Notes: generated by a model from the letters alone, not told the origin. A stretch of DNA of 18,555 nt from an uncultured Methanobrevibacter sp. (GCF_937898925.1 NZ_CALDKF010000118.1:1-18555), one strand, 5' to 3'; shown: positions 1-7,112, counted from the stretch's first letter. A program made the numbers and translations.

Positions 1-2
1 CA

Positions 3-570
3 GATTATGGTGGTGCTGTTTATCATGGTATAGCAGAGAATTGTATTTTCATTGGCAATTCTGCAGATGATGCTGGCGGTGCTGCCATTGAGGTTAAGGC
101 CATGAATTCTATTTTCACTAATAATTCTGCATCTAATGGTGGAACTGGTGGTGGTGGTGCTATTTGTGACGGTTCTGCTGTGAATTGCATTTTCACTAAT
201 AATTCTGCAGATCGAATTGGTGGTGCTATCGTTGGAGGTACTGCTGAGAAGTGTACATTTAATAATAATTATTTAACTGGTGAGTATACATGTGGTGGTG
301 CTATTTATAGTGGTAATGCTGTGAATTGTAATTTTACTGGCAATTCTGCATCTATTGGTGGTGCTATGGGTAGTGATGATTATGATGCCCGATGCTCCGC
401 TAAGAATTGTATTTTCACTGGCAATAAGGCAGTATATGTTGGAGGAGCTATTTATAATGGGTCTGCTGAAAACTGTATTTTTAAAAGTAATTCTGCAGGT
501 GAAAATGGGGGCGCTATGATTTATGGTTCCGCTAAGAATTGTACTTTTACTGGAAATAGTGCAATTAATG
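3..570 (+). repeat. Degenerate in-frame repeats of the adhesin beta-helix
   Basis: About eight imperfect units of roughly 55-85 nt recur, each built around variants of AATTGTATTTTCACTGGCAA followed by TTCTGCA and a GGTGGTGCTAT block. They encode the NCxFTxNSA...GGAI peptide repeats. Similarity at DNA level means recombination or slippage could change the copy number. The array begins outside the window. Confidence 0.8.
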
Positions 571-1166
571 ACAGTGATACCTGTAATGGTACCGTAACTT
601 ATTATACAAAAGTCACTGCCCCTAAGGTTACTGCAACCTATAATGTTAACAAGTATCTTGTCGTTACTTTGAAGGATTCATTTGGAAATATTTTGGTAAA
701 TCAGAAAGTCACTGTTAAGGTAGGAACCATTAGCAAGACTTTAATTACCAATTCTAAAGGCCAGGTTTCTGTTCTTGTTTCAAAATTGATTCCTAAGACT
801 TATACTGCATCAATTAGCTTTGCAGGAGATAAAACTTACTTAAAATCTTCCTCTAGCGTAAAGGTTGTAGTTAAAAAAGCTACTCCTAAATTGACTGCTA
901 AGGCAAAAACCTTTAAAAGAACAGTAAAAACTAAAAAATACAAAATTACCTTAATGACCAATAAAGGCAAAGTGATGAAGAAAGTTAAAGTTACTTTAAG
1001 AGTCAATAAGAAGACTTTCACTGCTAAAACCAACTCCAAAGGTGTTGCTACCTTTAAAATTACCAACTTAAAGAAAAAAGGTAAATTTACTGCAGTTATA
1101 AAATATGCGGGTAGTAAATACTATAACAAAGTAACTAAAAAACCAAAAATAACTATTAAAGCGTAG
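3..1166 (+). CDS. Adhesin-like surface protein, C-terminal part (5' end outside window)
   Basis: The reading frame is open to the first bases of the window, so this is the last 387 residues of a larger protein. Residues 1 to about 195 carry eight degenerate repeats pairing FxxN (FTGN, FTNN) with GGA[IMAV], the signature of chlamydial Pmp-type, right-handed beta-helix adhesins. Two Ig-like beta-sandwich domains follow, about nt 612-880 and 880-1163, with the 'NSKGQVSV' and 'NSKGVATF' loops seen in invasin-like Big_1 repeats. The final 97 residues contain 31 Lys and 2 Arg but no Asp or Glu. No C-terminal membrane helix or sorting motif is visible, so the basic domain may hold the protein to the pseudomurein wall (inference). 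Large repetitive adhesin-like proteins are numerous in Methanobrevibacter. The secretion signal would lie outside the window. The stop codon lies inside a terminator-like hairpin. Confidence 0.88.
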   Translation, partial: DYGGAVYHGIAENCIFIGNSADDAGGAAIEVKAMNSIFTNNSASNGGTGGGGAICDGSAVNCIFTNNSADRIGGAIVGGTAEKCTFNNNYLTGEYTCGGAIYSGNAVNCNFTGNSASIGGAMGSDDYDARCSAKNCIFTGNKAVYVGGAIYNGSAENCIFKSNSAGENGGAMIYGSAKNCTFTGNSAINDSDTCNGTVTYYTKVTAPKVTATYNVNKYLVVTLKDSFGNILVNQKVTVKVGTISKTLITNSKGQVSVLVSKLIPKTYTASISFAGDKTYLKSSSSVKVVVKKATPKLTAKAKTFKRTVKTKKYKITLMTNKGKVMKKVKVTLRVNKKTFTAKTNSKGVATFKITNLKKKGKFTAVIKYAGSKYYNKVTKKPKITIKA

Positions 1167-1201
1167 ATGTTTAATCAAACATCTACTATTTTTTCTTTTT
1201 T
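1163..1201 (+). terminator. Intrinsic-type terminator of the adhesin gene, overlapping its stop codon
   Basis: A perfect 10-bp stem (1163-1172 with 1177-1186) closes on the tetraloop AATC and is followed by a T-rich tract at 1187-1201. The TAG stop (1164-1166) lies inside the 5' arm. Confidence 0.8.
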
Positions 1202-1260
1202 CTAACTATTTTTCTATTTTATAAATTTTAATAAATTATTTAAATTAATAAATTAAATAT

Positions 1261-1268
1261 TTTATATA
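1261..1268 (+). promoter_or_regulatory. TATA box of the fumarase alpha gene
   Basis: An exact TTTATATA, the methanogen TATA consensus, lies 47 bp before the ATG. Start of transcription is predicted about 25 bp downstream, leaving a 5' UTR of about 25 nt that carries the ribosome-binding site AGTGAT at 1306-1311. Confidence 0.6.
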
Positions 1269-1314
1269 GATTATTTTTAATAAATTATAATTCTTTATTC
1301 TAATTAGTGATTTT

Positions 1315-2154
1315 ATGATAACAGAAAAACAAATTGAAGATACCATTTATCAATTATACAAACAGGCTGCTATCGTTCTTGGAGACGATGTCAAATGTGC
1401 ACTTGAAGATGCTCTTAAACGTGAGGATAGTGACTTAGGTAAGCTAAATATTGGAGCTATCTTAAAGAATATTGAACTTGCAGAAGAAAAGTCAATTCCA
1501 ATGTGCCAAGATACAGGTCTCCCTATCATTTTTGTAAAGCTTGGTAAAGTTCATGTTGAAAATCTTTATGAAGGAATCAAGAAAGGAGTTGCAAAAGCAA
1601 CTGCAGAAGTTCCTCTTAGGCCAAATGTGGTTGATCCCATTACCAGAAAGAACTCTGGAAATGTGGGAGACAAAGTGCCTATTGTAGACATTGAATTAAT
1701 AGACGAGAACTACATAGAATTTACTATCATGCCTAAAGGATTTGGATCTGAAAACAACAATGCACTTAAGATGGCGCTTCCTGCTGAAGGAATCGAAGGA
1801 GTCAAGGACTTTGTTGTTGAAACTGCATTAAAGGCAGGTGGAAAGCCATGTCCTCCTATCGTTGTAGGTGTTGGTATTGGTGGAAGTTCTGACATGGCAT
1901 TGAAATTAGGCAAAAAAGCACTTCTTGGAAAGGTTGGAGAGCGCAATCCAGATCCAACAATAGCTGAAATGGAACTTGAATGTCTTGAAAGAATCAATAA
2001 GGATGGAAAAGGGCCAATGGGTCTTGGAGGAAGAACAACTGCACTTGATGTAAAGATCTTGAAGATGGACACTCACACTGCAGGTCTTCCAGTTGGTGTA
2101 GTTATCCAATGTTGGGCAGACAGGCATGCAACAGCTCGCTTAGAAGATAATTAA
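1315..2154 (+). CDS. Class I fumarate hydratase, alpha subunit
   Basis: 279 residues, full length for the archaeal two-subunit, oxygen-sensitive [4Fe-4S] fumarase that interconverts fumarate and (S)-malate. The three expected cluster cysteines are present: C64 in 'MCQDTGLP', C179 in 'GKPCPPIVVGVGIGG', and C266 in 'VIQCWADRHA'. They match the positions known from E. coli FumA and Leishmania fumarase. In Methanobacteriales the enzyme belongs to the incomplete reductive TCA branch from oxaloacetate towards 2-oxoglutarate. The beta subunit is not adjacent: the next gene is a nucleotidyltransferase, so the beta gene must be elsewhere. L(+)-tartrate dehydratase alpha (TtdA) is a close relative, but a methanogen setting favours fumarase. 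The ATG follows AGTGAT at a 3-nt spacing. Confidence 0.92.
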   Translation: MITEKQIEDTIYQLYKQAAIVLGDDVKCALEDALKREDSDLGKLNIGAILKNIELAEEKSIPMCQDTGLPIIFVKLGKVHVENLYEGIKKGVAKATAEVPLRPNVVDPITRKNSGNVGDKVPIVDIELIDENYIEFTIMPKGFGSENNNALKMALPAEGIEGVKDFVVETALKAGGKPCPPIVVGVGIGGSSDMALKLGKKALLGKVGERNPDPTIAEMELECLERINKDGKGPMGLGGRTTALDVKILKMDTHTAGLPVGVVIQCWADRHATARLEDN

Positions 2155-2179
2155 GTTATAAAAAATTTTAATATGAATA

Positions 2180-2196
2180 AAATAAATATAAATTAT
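2180..2196 (+). promoter_or_regulatory. Probable TATA region of the MNT-HEPN operon
   Basis: The stretch around AAATAAATATAAATTATC lies about 60 bp before the MNT start codon, in the 97-bp gap after fumarase. It is the best TATA-like match there. The surroundings are almost pure A/T, so the exact box is uncertain. Confidence 0.35.
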
Positions 2197-2251
2197 CAAA
2201 AGTATTCATTTTCATTATTCATTTTAATATGTATTGTTTTCGGTGATTTAA

Positions 2252-2548
2252 ATGGTTTACACTATTGATGAGATTAAAAAAAGGGTTATGCCCATTGTCA
2301 TTAAGTATGGTATTGCTAGCTTTGCTCTTTTTGGGTCTTACGCAAGAGGTGAAGCTACTGAAGAAAGCGATTTGGATTTTGTGATGGATAAAGGAGATTT
2401 GAAAGGATTAAGATATGTCTCTTTGATACATGATTTGGAAAGGGAATTTGAATGTCATGTTGATGTAGTTAGCAAAGATAGTTCTAATAAGGAATTTCTT
2501 TTGTCAATTGAAAAGGAAGAGGTTTTATTGTATGAAAGAAAAGGATAA
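2252..2548 (+). CDS. MNT-domain minimal nucleotidyltransferase (antitoxin of a type VII HEPN/MNT pair)
   Basis: 98 residues, typical for MntA-like proteins. The polymerase-beta-fold signature GSx10DxD is complete: G28-S29, then D40 and D42. A third acidic residue, D71 in 'HVDVV', sits where the third catalytic Asp is expected, so the enzyme should be active. In characterised pairs (for example Shewanella MntA/HepT), this protein transfers AMP units from ATP to a tyrosine of the HEPN toxin and so neutralises it. The ribosome-binding site GGTGAT (2242-2247) lies 4 nt before the ATG. The 3' end overlaps the toxin gene by 17 nt in another frame, pointing to translational coupling. Confidence 0.88.
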   Translation: MVYTIDEIKKRVMPIVIKYGIASFALFGSYARGEATEESDLDFVMDKGDLKGLRYVSLIHDLEREFECHVDVVSKDSSNKEFLLSIEKEEVLLYERKG

Positions 2549-2873
2549 GAGAACTATAAATATTGTTATACATTATTGTAATCGTATGGAAGATTACGCT
2601 AATCGTTTTGATAATGATAAAGGAATATATTTGTCAGATAACTTATACCAGGATGCTTGTGCATTAGTTATAATTCAGATTGGCGAATTTATTGGTAGGT
2701 TGTCTGATGAATTCAGATATAATCATAAAGAGATTAATTGGCAAGAAATTATAGGCATGAGAAATATTTTTGCTCACAATTATGAAGATGTTATTGATGA
2801 TATTGTATGGGATGTTATTCAAGAGGATATTCCCAATTTAAAGATTTATCTTGAAAATTTATTGAATGAATAA
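2532..2873 (+). CDS. HEPN-domain RNase toxin (HepT/DUF86-like)
   Basis: 113 residues, all-helical by composition. It carries the motif Rx4HxY as R77-NIFA-H82-N-Y84: R and H form the RNase centre, and the Tyr is the residue modified by the partner MNT enzyme in studied systems. Both the RNase motif and the target Tyr are intact. I chose the ATG at 2532, which follows the GGAAGAGG-type site at 2515-2522. An in-frame ATG at 2508 would add eight residues and overlap that site. The order antitoxin then toxin with a 17-nt overlap is standard for this TA type. The actual RNA target (tRNA or mRNA) cannot be read from sequence. Confidence 0.87.
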   Translation: MKEKDKRTINIVIHYCNRMEDYANRFDNDKGIYLSDNLYQDACALVIIQIGEFIGRLSDEFRYNHKEINWQEIIGMRNIFAHNYEDVIDDIVWDVIQEDIPNLKIYLENLLNE

Positions 2874-2905
2874 TTTTAACTTTTTTTATATTTTAGAGGA
2901 ATTTT

Positions 2906-4504
2906 ATGATACTTATTATAACTGGACACTTGGCTTATCCTTTGGTAAGTCAAATGGCTGAAAAATCAAAAAAGGAAACAGTGGTGCATATAGCAGAGAC
3001 ACAAGTGGCTGCTTTCTTGACTCCAACTCAAATAATCAAAGAAATCCATGAGCATTTTGAAGATAGATTGGATGATATTGATTTAATATTAGTTCCAGGT
3101 TTAATAAGAAAAGATACATTCCTCATTGCAGAGGAATTTAATATTCCTTGTTATAAGGCATCCACTGATGCAGCAGACTTGGCTATGGTTTTAGACCTTG
3201 TCGATGATCTAGAGTTATCACAGTCCACTCCTGCAGACAAACTCATTATAGAAGAGAAGAAGAAACAGGCATTGAAATTCATTGAAGACTTTGAAAACGA
3301 TATTGAAAAAAGAGATGAGCTTCTCAAGAAGGAAAACAACATTCTTGTAAGAAACTTGCCTGTTGGTGAGGATTTCCCAATGAGGGTCTTGTCTGAGATT
3401 GCAAGTGCTCCTATTCTATCAAAAGAGGACTTGATTAAAAAGGCGGAATTCTTTGTAGCTTCAGGCTCTGATATGATAGACATTGGTATGATTGCAGGTG
3501 AAGACAGGTCTGATGAGATACCTGATTTGATTGACACACTTCGTCCTATTGTGGGAGACAGGCCTTTAAGTATTGACACATTGAATCCAAAGGAGATTGA
3601 AGCTGCAGTAAACCATGGGATTGATATGGTTTTAAGTTTAGACAATGGTAATTATAAGGAAATTTTGCCTTTATTGAAGGAAAAGAATGTTCCTGCAGTT
3701 ATCTTGCCTACTAATTTCAGTGAAGGTTATGTGCCTCACACTCCTGCAGATAGGGTAGCATCTATGCAAAAGCTTGTTGAAGCTTGTGATGGTCTTGAAG
3801 TTGTCTGTGACTTGATTTTAGACCCTGTCAACAGTTCAAGCCTTGTGGATTCAATCATTGCATTCCATGATTTCCATGAAGTTGACAAGAAGCCGATGTT
3901 CTTTGGCATAGGAAATGTAATTGAGCTTATGGATACAGATTCTGTAGGTGCAAATGCAGTTCTTGCAGGAATTGCTATGGAACTTGGTGCAAGCATACTT
4001 TTCACCCCTGAAGAAAGTGGTAAGACTCATGGAAGTGTAAGGGAACTTGCAATAGCATCAAAGATGATGTTTTTAGCTAAAAACAGACAATCCATTCCTA
4101 AGGATTTAGGTGTTGACCTTCTTGTATTCAAGGACAAGAAGAAAAGGTTTGACTTGAAGCAGGATGACAATGTCCCTGTAGTCAAGCAGGATGCGCCTAT
4201 CAAGTTCGTAAGGGATAAGGCTGGAAGCTTTAAGATTAGGGTGGAACATGATATAAGCGTTAAGGATTCATATATAGTTGCAACTCACTTCAAGAAGACA
4301 AAGCCAACAATAAGCTTTGAAGGAAAAAGAGCCAGTGAAATCTATGAAGAGATCATTGAAAAGGGCCTTGTAACCAGATTGGATCATGCAGCATATCTTG
4401 GTAAGGAACTTGAAAAAGCAGAGATTGCAATGCTCACTGGAAAAGAGTATGTTCAAGACTTTGACTTGTTTAAAGATCCTGAAGAGTTTATCAAGCAAAA
4501 TTAG
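2906..4504 (+). CDS. Dihydropteroate synthase-like protein (DUF6513 - pterin-binding - DUF4346)
   Basis: 532 residues, about twice a normal DHPS. Residues 1 to about 150 look like the DUF6513 domain of methanogens ('MILIITGHLAYPLV'). Residues 150-400 form a pterin-binding TIM barrel, with 'DMIDIGMIAGE', 'SIDT' at 222-225, and 'CDLILDPV'. The C-terminal about 110 residues match DUF4346 ('HAAYLGKELEKAEIAML', 'GKEYVQD'). The methanogen-wide family (MJ0107-like) is thought to relate to tetrahydromethanopterin synthesis or use. Coupling of a hydroxymethyl-dihydropterin to the ribofuranosyl-aminobenzene unit is an inference, not shown here. It has its own weak site GAGGAA (2896-2901) 32 nt after the HEPN gene, so it may be cotranscribed with the TA pair. 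Its stop is 1 nt from the stop of the convergent gene. Confidence 0.85.
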   Translation: MILIITGHLAYPLVSQMAEKSKKETVVHIAETQVAAFLTPTQIIKEIHEHFEDRLDDIDLILVPGLIRKDTFLIAEEFNIPCYKASTDAADLAMVLDLVDDLELSQSTPADKLIIEEKKKQALKFIEDFENDIEKRDELLKKENNILVRNLPVGEDFPMRVLSEIASAPILSKEDLIKKAEFFVASGSDMIDIGMIAGEDRSDEIPDLIDTLRPIVGDRPLSIDTLNPKEIEAAVNHGIDMVLSLDNGNYKEILPLLKEKNVPAVILPTNFSEGYVPHTPADRVASMQKLVEACDGLEVVCDLILDPVNSSSLVDSIIAFHDFHEVDKKPMFFGIGNVIELMDTDSVGANAVLAGIAMELGASILFTPEESGKTHGSVRELAIASKMMFLAKNRQSIPKDLGVDLLVFKDKKKRFDLKQDDNVPVVKQDAPIKFVRDKAGSFKIRVEHDISVKDSYIVATHFKKTKPTISFEGKRASEIYEEIIEKGLVTRLDHAAYLGKELEKAEIAMLTGKEYVQDFDLFKDPEEFIKQN

Positions 4505-4505
4505 T

Positions 4506-4904
4506 TTATTTTTTCAGTTCTCTTGCTAATTTTTTACGAGTAACTATTAGATGCAAGACTAAAAAGATTAAGCTAAAGACTGAAGATTGTTTGTGAAGAT
4601 GTGATACTTTATGTTTTCCGATTCTCAAATCCTTTAAGGAACTTATACTTGAAAAAATTCCGGAAATGATTGTTATTACTAATGAAATCATTAAACCTAT
4701 ATTTACAATTAGTTCTATGGTTCTTTTAAGGTTGTATTTTCCTTTGGTTATTGCTTTAAAGTATCTTTTATTGAATTTCAAATGTAATGCTATTAAAAAG
4801 ATTAATCCTATTCCAATAATTTCATGAATTAAGATTGGAAGGCTAAGAAATTCCAATATTATTGCAATAACCATTAGTACATCTACAGTAATTTTCTTGT
4901 TCAT
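4506..4904 (-). CDS. DUF4405 four-helix membrane protein, putative di-heme b-type cytochrome
   Basis: 132 residues with four hydrophobic segments. Two helices each carry a pair of histidines 14 residues apart: H27 and H41 ('LIHEIIGIGLIFLIALH'), and H104 and H118 ('LHKQSSVFSLIFLVLHL'). Two pairs spaced by a membrane helix is the classical ligand pattern for two b hemes in a four-helix bundle. DUF4405 includes flavinylation-associated cytochromes. Methanobacteriales are classed as methanogens without cytochromes, so heme binding here would be unexpected. The start is the ATG at 4904 with AGTGAT (4909-4914) just upstream; a GTG at 4913 would overlap that site. The gene is monocistronic, divergent from a DUF308 gene and convergent with the DHPS-like gene at a 1-nt gap. 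The electron partner is unknown. Confidence 0.8.
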   Translation of the reverse strand: MNKKITVDVLMVIAIILEFLSLPILIHEIIGIGLIFLIALHLKFNKRYFKAITKGKYNLKRTIELIVNIGLMISLVITIISGIFSSISSLKDLRIGKHKVSHLHKQSSVFSLIFLVLHLIVTRKKLARELKK

Positions 4905-4989
4905 CCTTATCACTTAGATTAAGGTTTGTTTATATTCATATTTATATTTTGTTAAAACTAAATCTATAGGGTCATACTTCCCCTTATTT

Positions 4990-5004
4990 TTTCATTAAAT
5001 GAAA
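4990..5004. promoter_or_regulatory. 15-bp dyad between divergent DUF4405 and DUF308 genes
   Basis: TTTCATT-A-AATGAAA is a perfect 7-bp inverted repeat around one base. It lies about 15-20 bp upstream of the TATA-like AAATATAAAT (about 5021-5030) that serves the DUF308 gene, and about 40 bp from the A/T-rich box (4931-4955) on the other strand. The position suits a regulator-binding site, but no partner protein is identified. Confidence 0.35.
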
Positions 5005-5064
5005 TTTAAAAGGGTTAAAAAAATATAAATATCATTTCATATAAATATGGAATTTGGTGATTTA

Positions 5065-5586
5065 ATGAATTTTACAAAAATACTTGGAATTTTATTAATT
5101 ATTTTAGGTGTGCTATTTATAGCTTACCCATTGGTTAGTGCAGGGGTAGTGTCTATAATAGCAGGTGTAAGTTTAATAGCCTTTGGTCTAGTAGTGATGT
5201 TTAATGCATTTACATTATGGAGTATTGCATCTGGCAGGTCAATCATTGAATTGATAATGGGATTCCTATTGATCTTATTAGGATTCTTGTTCTTTGTTGA
5301 TTTAGCTCCATTAGCTTTCCTTACCGCATACAACTTCTATTTAATTGCTATAGTATTGCTTGTCATCGGTATTCTTGGAATCATTTATGGTGAAGGAACT
5401 TCAAAATGGGCTTCTGCATTGGTATTGATTTTCGGTATCATATTCTTCATAATGGGTATTTTATCAATTAACAATCCATTATTCATTGTAATTTTAATAG
5501 GCGTATGTTTAATAATTAGCGGAGTTCTTTATTTAACTTTAGGCAGCGCTTTTGATAAAATTGATAATTTTGAAAACAATCAATAA
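5065..5586 (+). CDS. DUF308 (HdeD-like) multipass membrane protein
   Basis: 173 residues made almost wholly of about six hydrophobic helices in three hairpins, with repeats of the 'ILGVLFI...P' and 'GILSINNP' type typical of DUF308/HdeD. In enterobacteria HdeD is linked to acid resistance; the role in methanogens is unknown. I place the start at the ATG at 5065, because GGTGAT (5056-5061) lies 3 nt before it. An in-frame ATG at 5047 would put that site inside the coding sequence. A paralogue lies on the other strand at 14124-14615. The gene stands alone, with a hairpin terminator downstream. Confidence 0.8.
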   Translation: MNFTKILGILLIILGVLFIAYPLVSAGVVSIIAGVSLIAFGLVVMFNAFTLWSIASGRSIIELIMGFLLILLGFLFFVDLAPLAFLTAYNFYLIAIVLLVIGILGIIYGEGTSKWASALVLIFGIIFFIMGILSINNPLFIVILIGVCLIISGVLYLTLGSAFDKIDNFENNQ

Positions 5587-5606
5587 TCTAAATCAGGAAT
5601 TTTATT

Positions 5607-5632
5607 AGGGGAATTTTTCCTCTTTTTTTTTA
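5607..5632 (+). terminator. Intrinsic-type terminator of the first DUF308 gene
   Basis: AGGGGAA (5607-5613) pairs with TTCCTCT (5617-5623) with one G-U, around a 3-nt loop. The stem runs straight into eight or more T residues. It starts 20 nt after the stop and shields the convergent MFS gene. Confidence 0.75.
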
Positions 5633-5677
5633 AACGTTTTAATTATTCAATCCACTTATTTTCTTATCATTCTATTT

Positions 5678-6838
5678 TTAAGAGTATTTTAGAGGAATCT
5701 TCATAATCTTGATGACATAAACCATCATGAAAAATGCAATGGCCAAGAACAATGCTCCAAAAATAAAGATTGACATTATTCCGAATCCATCCACTAAAAA
5801 TCCACCTATAGCTATTCCTAAAGCTATTCCGCCATTCAAGATGCTTAAGAAAATTCCATTTGCAAGTTCTGGGCTATCTGGAACAACAGATGCCTCAATG
5901 TACTGGATAAGATTGTATCCCATTCCATCAAGGATGCCAAATATTAAAATCAATATGATTACTGGAATCAAGTAGTTTGCAAATAGGTAAAGAAGCACGA
6001 ATACTCCTCCGCATACCAATTGGAAAATGATAAGTGTTGCCTTGTCTCTTTTAGCTATTAGCTTTCCACCAAGCCAAGTTCCGAATATTGAAAACAACCC
6101 ATATATAAACAGGAATATGCTTAACTTATAGGTGTAGATGTGGCTTACCACCTGCAAGAATAATGGCTGGTAATTGTAGACTATGCTTGCACCAATAGGC
6201 ATCATGATTATTCCAACTGTTGCAAGAATGAATTCCTTTGTCTTTAAGCTTGAAAAGGGCATTTCATATGAGTTGGATTTTCCTCCGGTTCTTGGGAAGA
6301 ATATGATAATAAGAATCAATGTAATGAAATTTATTAAAAAGATCCAAGTCATAGCCACTTGATAGCCAAATATTGTACCAAGACCAGTTGTTATAGGCAG
6401 TCCTATAATGCTTCCAACGGATATTCCAAGCAATATCCTTGTAATGTAATCCTGCTCTTCGCCTTTTGGAGCTATCTCTTCACAAACTGTCAGAGCTATT
6501 GAAATGAATGCAGGATAGAATACTGCAGACAATATCCTAAAAAAAGATGCAATGTAAATGCTTTTTGTGAATATGATTGCAATATTTGAAATTGCAAATA
6601 CTGTTAAAATGCTTATGAAAGTTCTTTTTCTTTCATATTTTGAAAATAAAACAGGTATGAACAATCCGCAGATAGCTATTGTAAAGGTGAAAGAACTTAC
6701 GTAAAGCCCTGAAATAGCTATTGATGTATTGAAATACTCAGCTATTTGTGAAATGATTCCAACAATGCTTAATGGAGTGTTTATTCCAAGTGTTGAAATC
6801 ATTAAAATGTATAAAAGTATTTTAGGATTGGTTTTCAT
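5678..6838 (-). CDS. Major facilitator superfamily transporter, drug/sugar-efflux (DHA1) type
   Basis: 386 residues with about twelve membrane helices, the usual size for DHA1/AraJ-like exporters. The loop after helix 2 holds 'FSKYERKRTF', a degenerate form of MFS motif A, and 'ILSAVFYPAFISIAL' resembles the helix-4 region. The start 'MKTNPKILLYIL' goes directly into helix 1, so no signal peptide is expected. The substrate cannot be predicted. A weak AGGA site lies about 11 nt before the ATG. A perfect palindrome (6885-6900) overlaps the likely TATA box on this strand, which would fit control by a MarR- or TetR-like repressor; no such regulator gene is adjacent. Confidence 0.85.
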   Translation of the reverse strand: MKTNPKILLYILMISTLGINTPLSIVGIISQIAEYFNTSIAISGLYVSSFTFTIAICGLFIPVLFSKYERKRTFISILTVFAISNIAIIFTKSIYIASFFRILSAVFYPAFISIALTVCEEIAPKGEEQDYITRILLGISVGSIIGLPITTGLGTIFGYQVAMTWIFLINFITLILIIIFFPRTGGKSNSYEMPFSSLKTKEFILATVGIIMMPIGASIVYNYQPLFLQVVSHIYTYKLSIFLFIYGLFSIFGTWLGGKLIAKRDKATLIIFQLVCGGVFVLLYLFANYLIPVIILILIFGILDGMGYNLIQYIEASVVPDSPELANGIFLSILNGGIALGIAIGGFLVDGFGIMSIFIFGALFLAIAFFMMVYVIKIMKIPLKYS

Positions 6839-6884
6839 GTTTCATTTTCCTTTTTTTTAAAATCAGATTAAATATGGTATTATT

Positions 6885-6900
6885 TATAACACATGTTATA
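6885..6900. promoter_or_regulatory. Palindrome TATAACA-CA-TGTTATA at the MFS promoter
   Basis: This is a perfect 7-bp inverted repeat with a 2-bp centre, 47-62 bp before the MFS start codon. It overlaps the minus-strand TATA-like TTATAAATAA. Its core TAACA-N2-TGTTA recurs at 10364-10375 and 17380-17391. Confidence 0.5.
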
Positions 6901-6936
6901 TATAGTTGATTTTTTGATATAGTTAATATTTTAAGT

Positions 6937-7020
6937 TTATATGTACATGGTACAGATGCATACTCCTCCGAATAGGAGAATTAAAACAAAGAACCATGCA
7001 GCTATCTTTTTCATTTTCAT
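6937..7020 (-). CDS. 27-residue membrane microprotein (hypothetical)
   Basis: A short frame reads MKMKKIAAWFF then VLILLFGG, then VCICTMYI and a TAA. A basic N-terminus precedes about 17 hydrophobic residues, giving either a single-pass membrane peptide or a lone lipoprotein/signal-like segment; the two cysteines sit near the outer end. The site GTGAT (7024-7028) lies 3 nt before the ATG, the spacing used by other genes here. Two TATA-like stretches lie further upstream. It is on the same strand as the MFS gene, 98 nt before it, but the MFS seems to have its own promoter in between. Length alone could be chance; homologues in related genomes would decide. Confidence 0.45.
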   Translation of the reverse strand: MKMKKIAAWFFVLILLFGGVCICTMYI

Positions 7021-7112
7021 TTTATCACAGTATGAATTTTAATTTATACGATTTTCATTAGTTTTAATGTTATAAAACAATAAATTATTTATATATATTA
7101 AACAAATATTTA

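Noticed and set aside
3..570. Mobile element or tandem duplication at the window start
   Set aside because: The repeats are in-frame protein repeats of a beta-helix adhesin.
836..1066. Minus-strand frame inside the adhesin gene
   Set aside because: It is the mirror of a Lys-rich coding stretch (AAA/AAG read as TTT/CTT), with no start signals.
2508..2531. Earlier ATG for the HEPN toxin
   Set aside because: It would place the GGAAGAGG site inside the gene and add eight residues not typical of the family.
3151..3645. 164-codon minus-strand frame inside the DHPS-like gene
   Set aside because: It is the antisense shadow of a well-recognised gene, Ser-rich and without a family signature.
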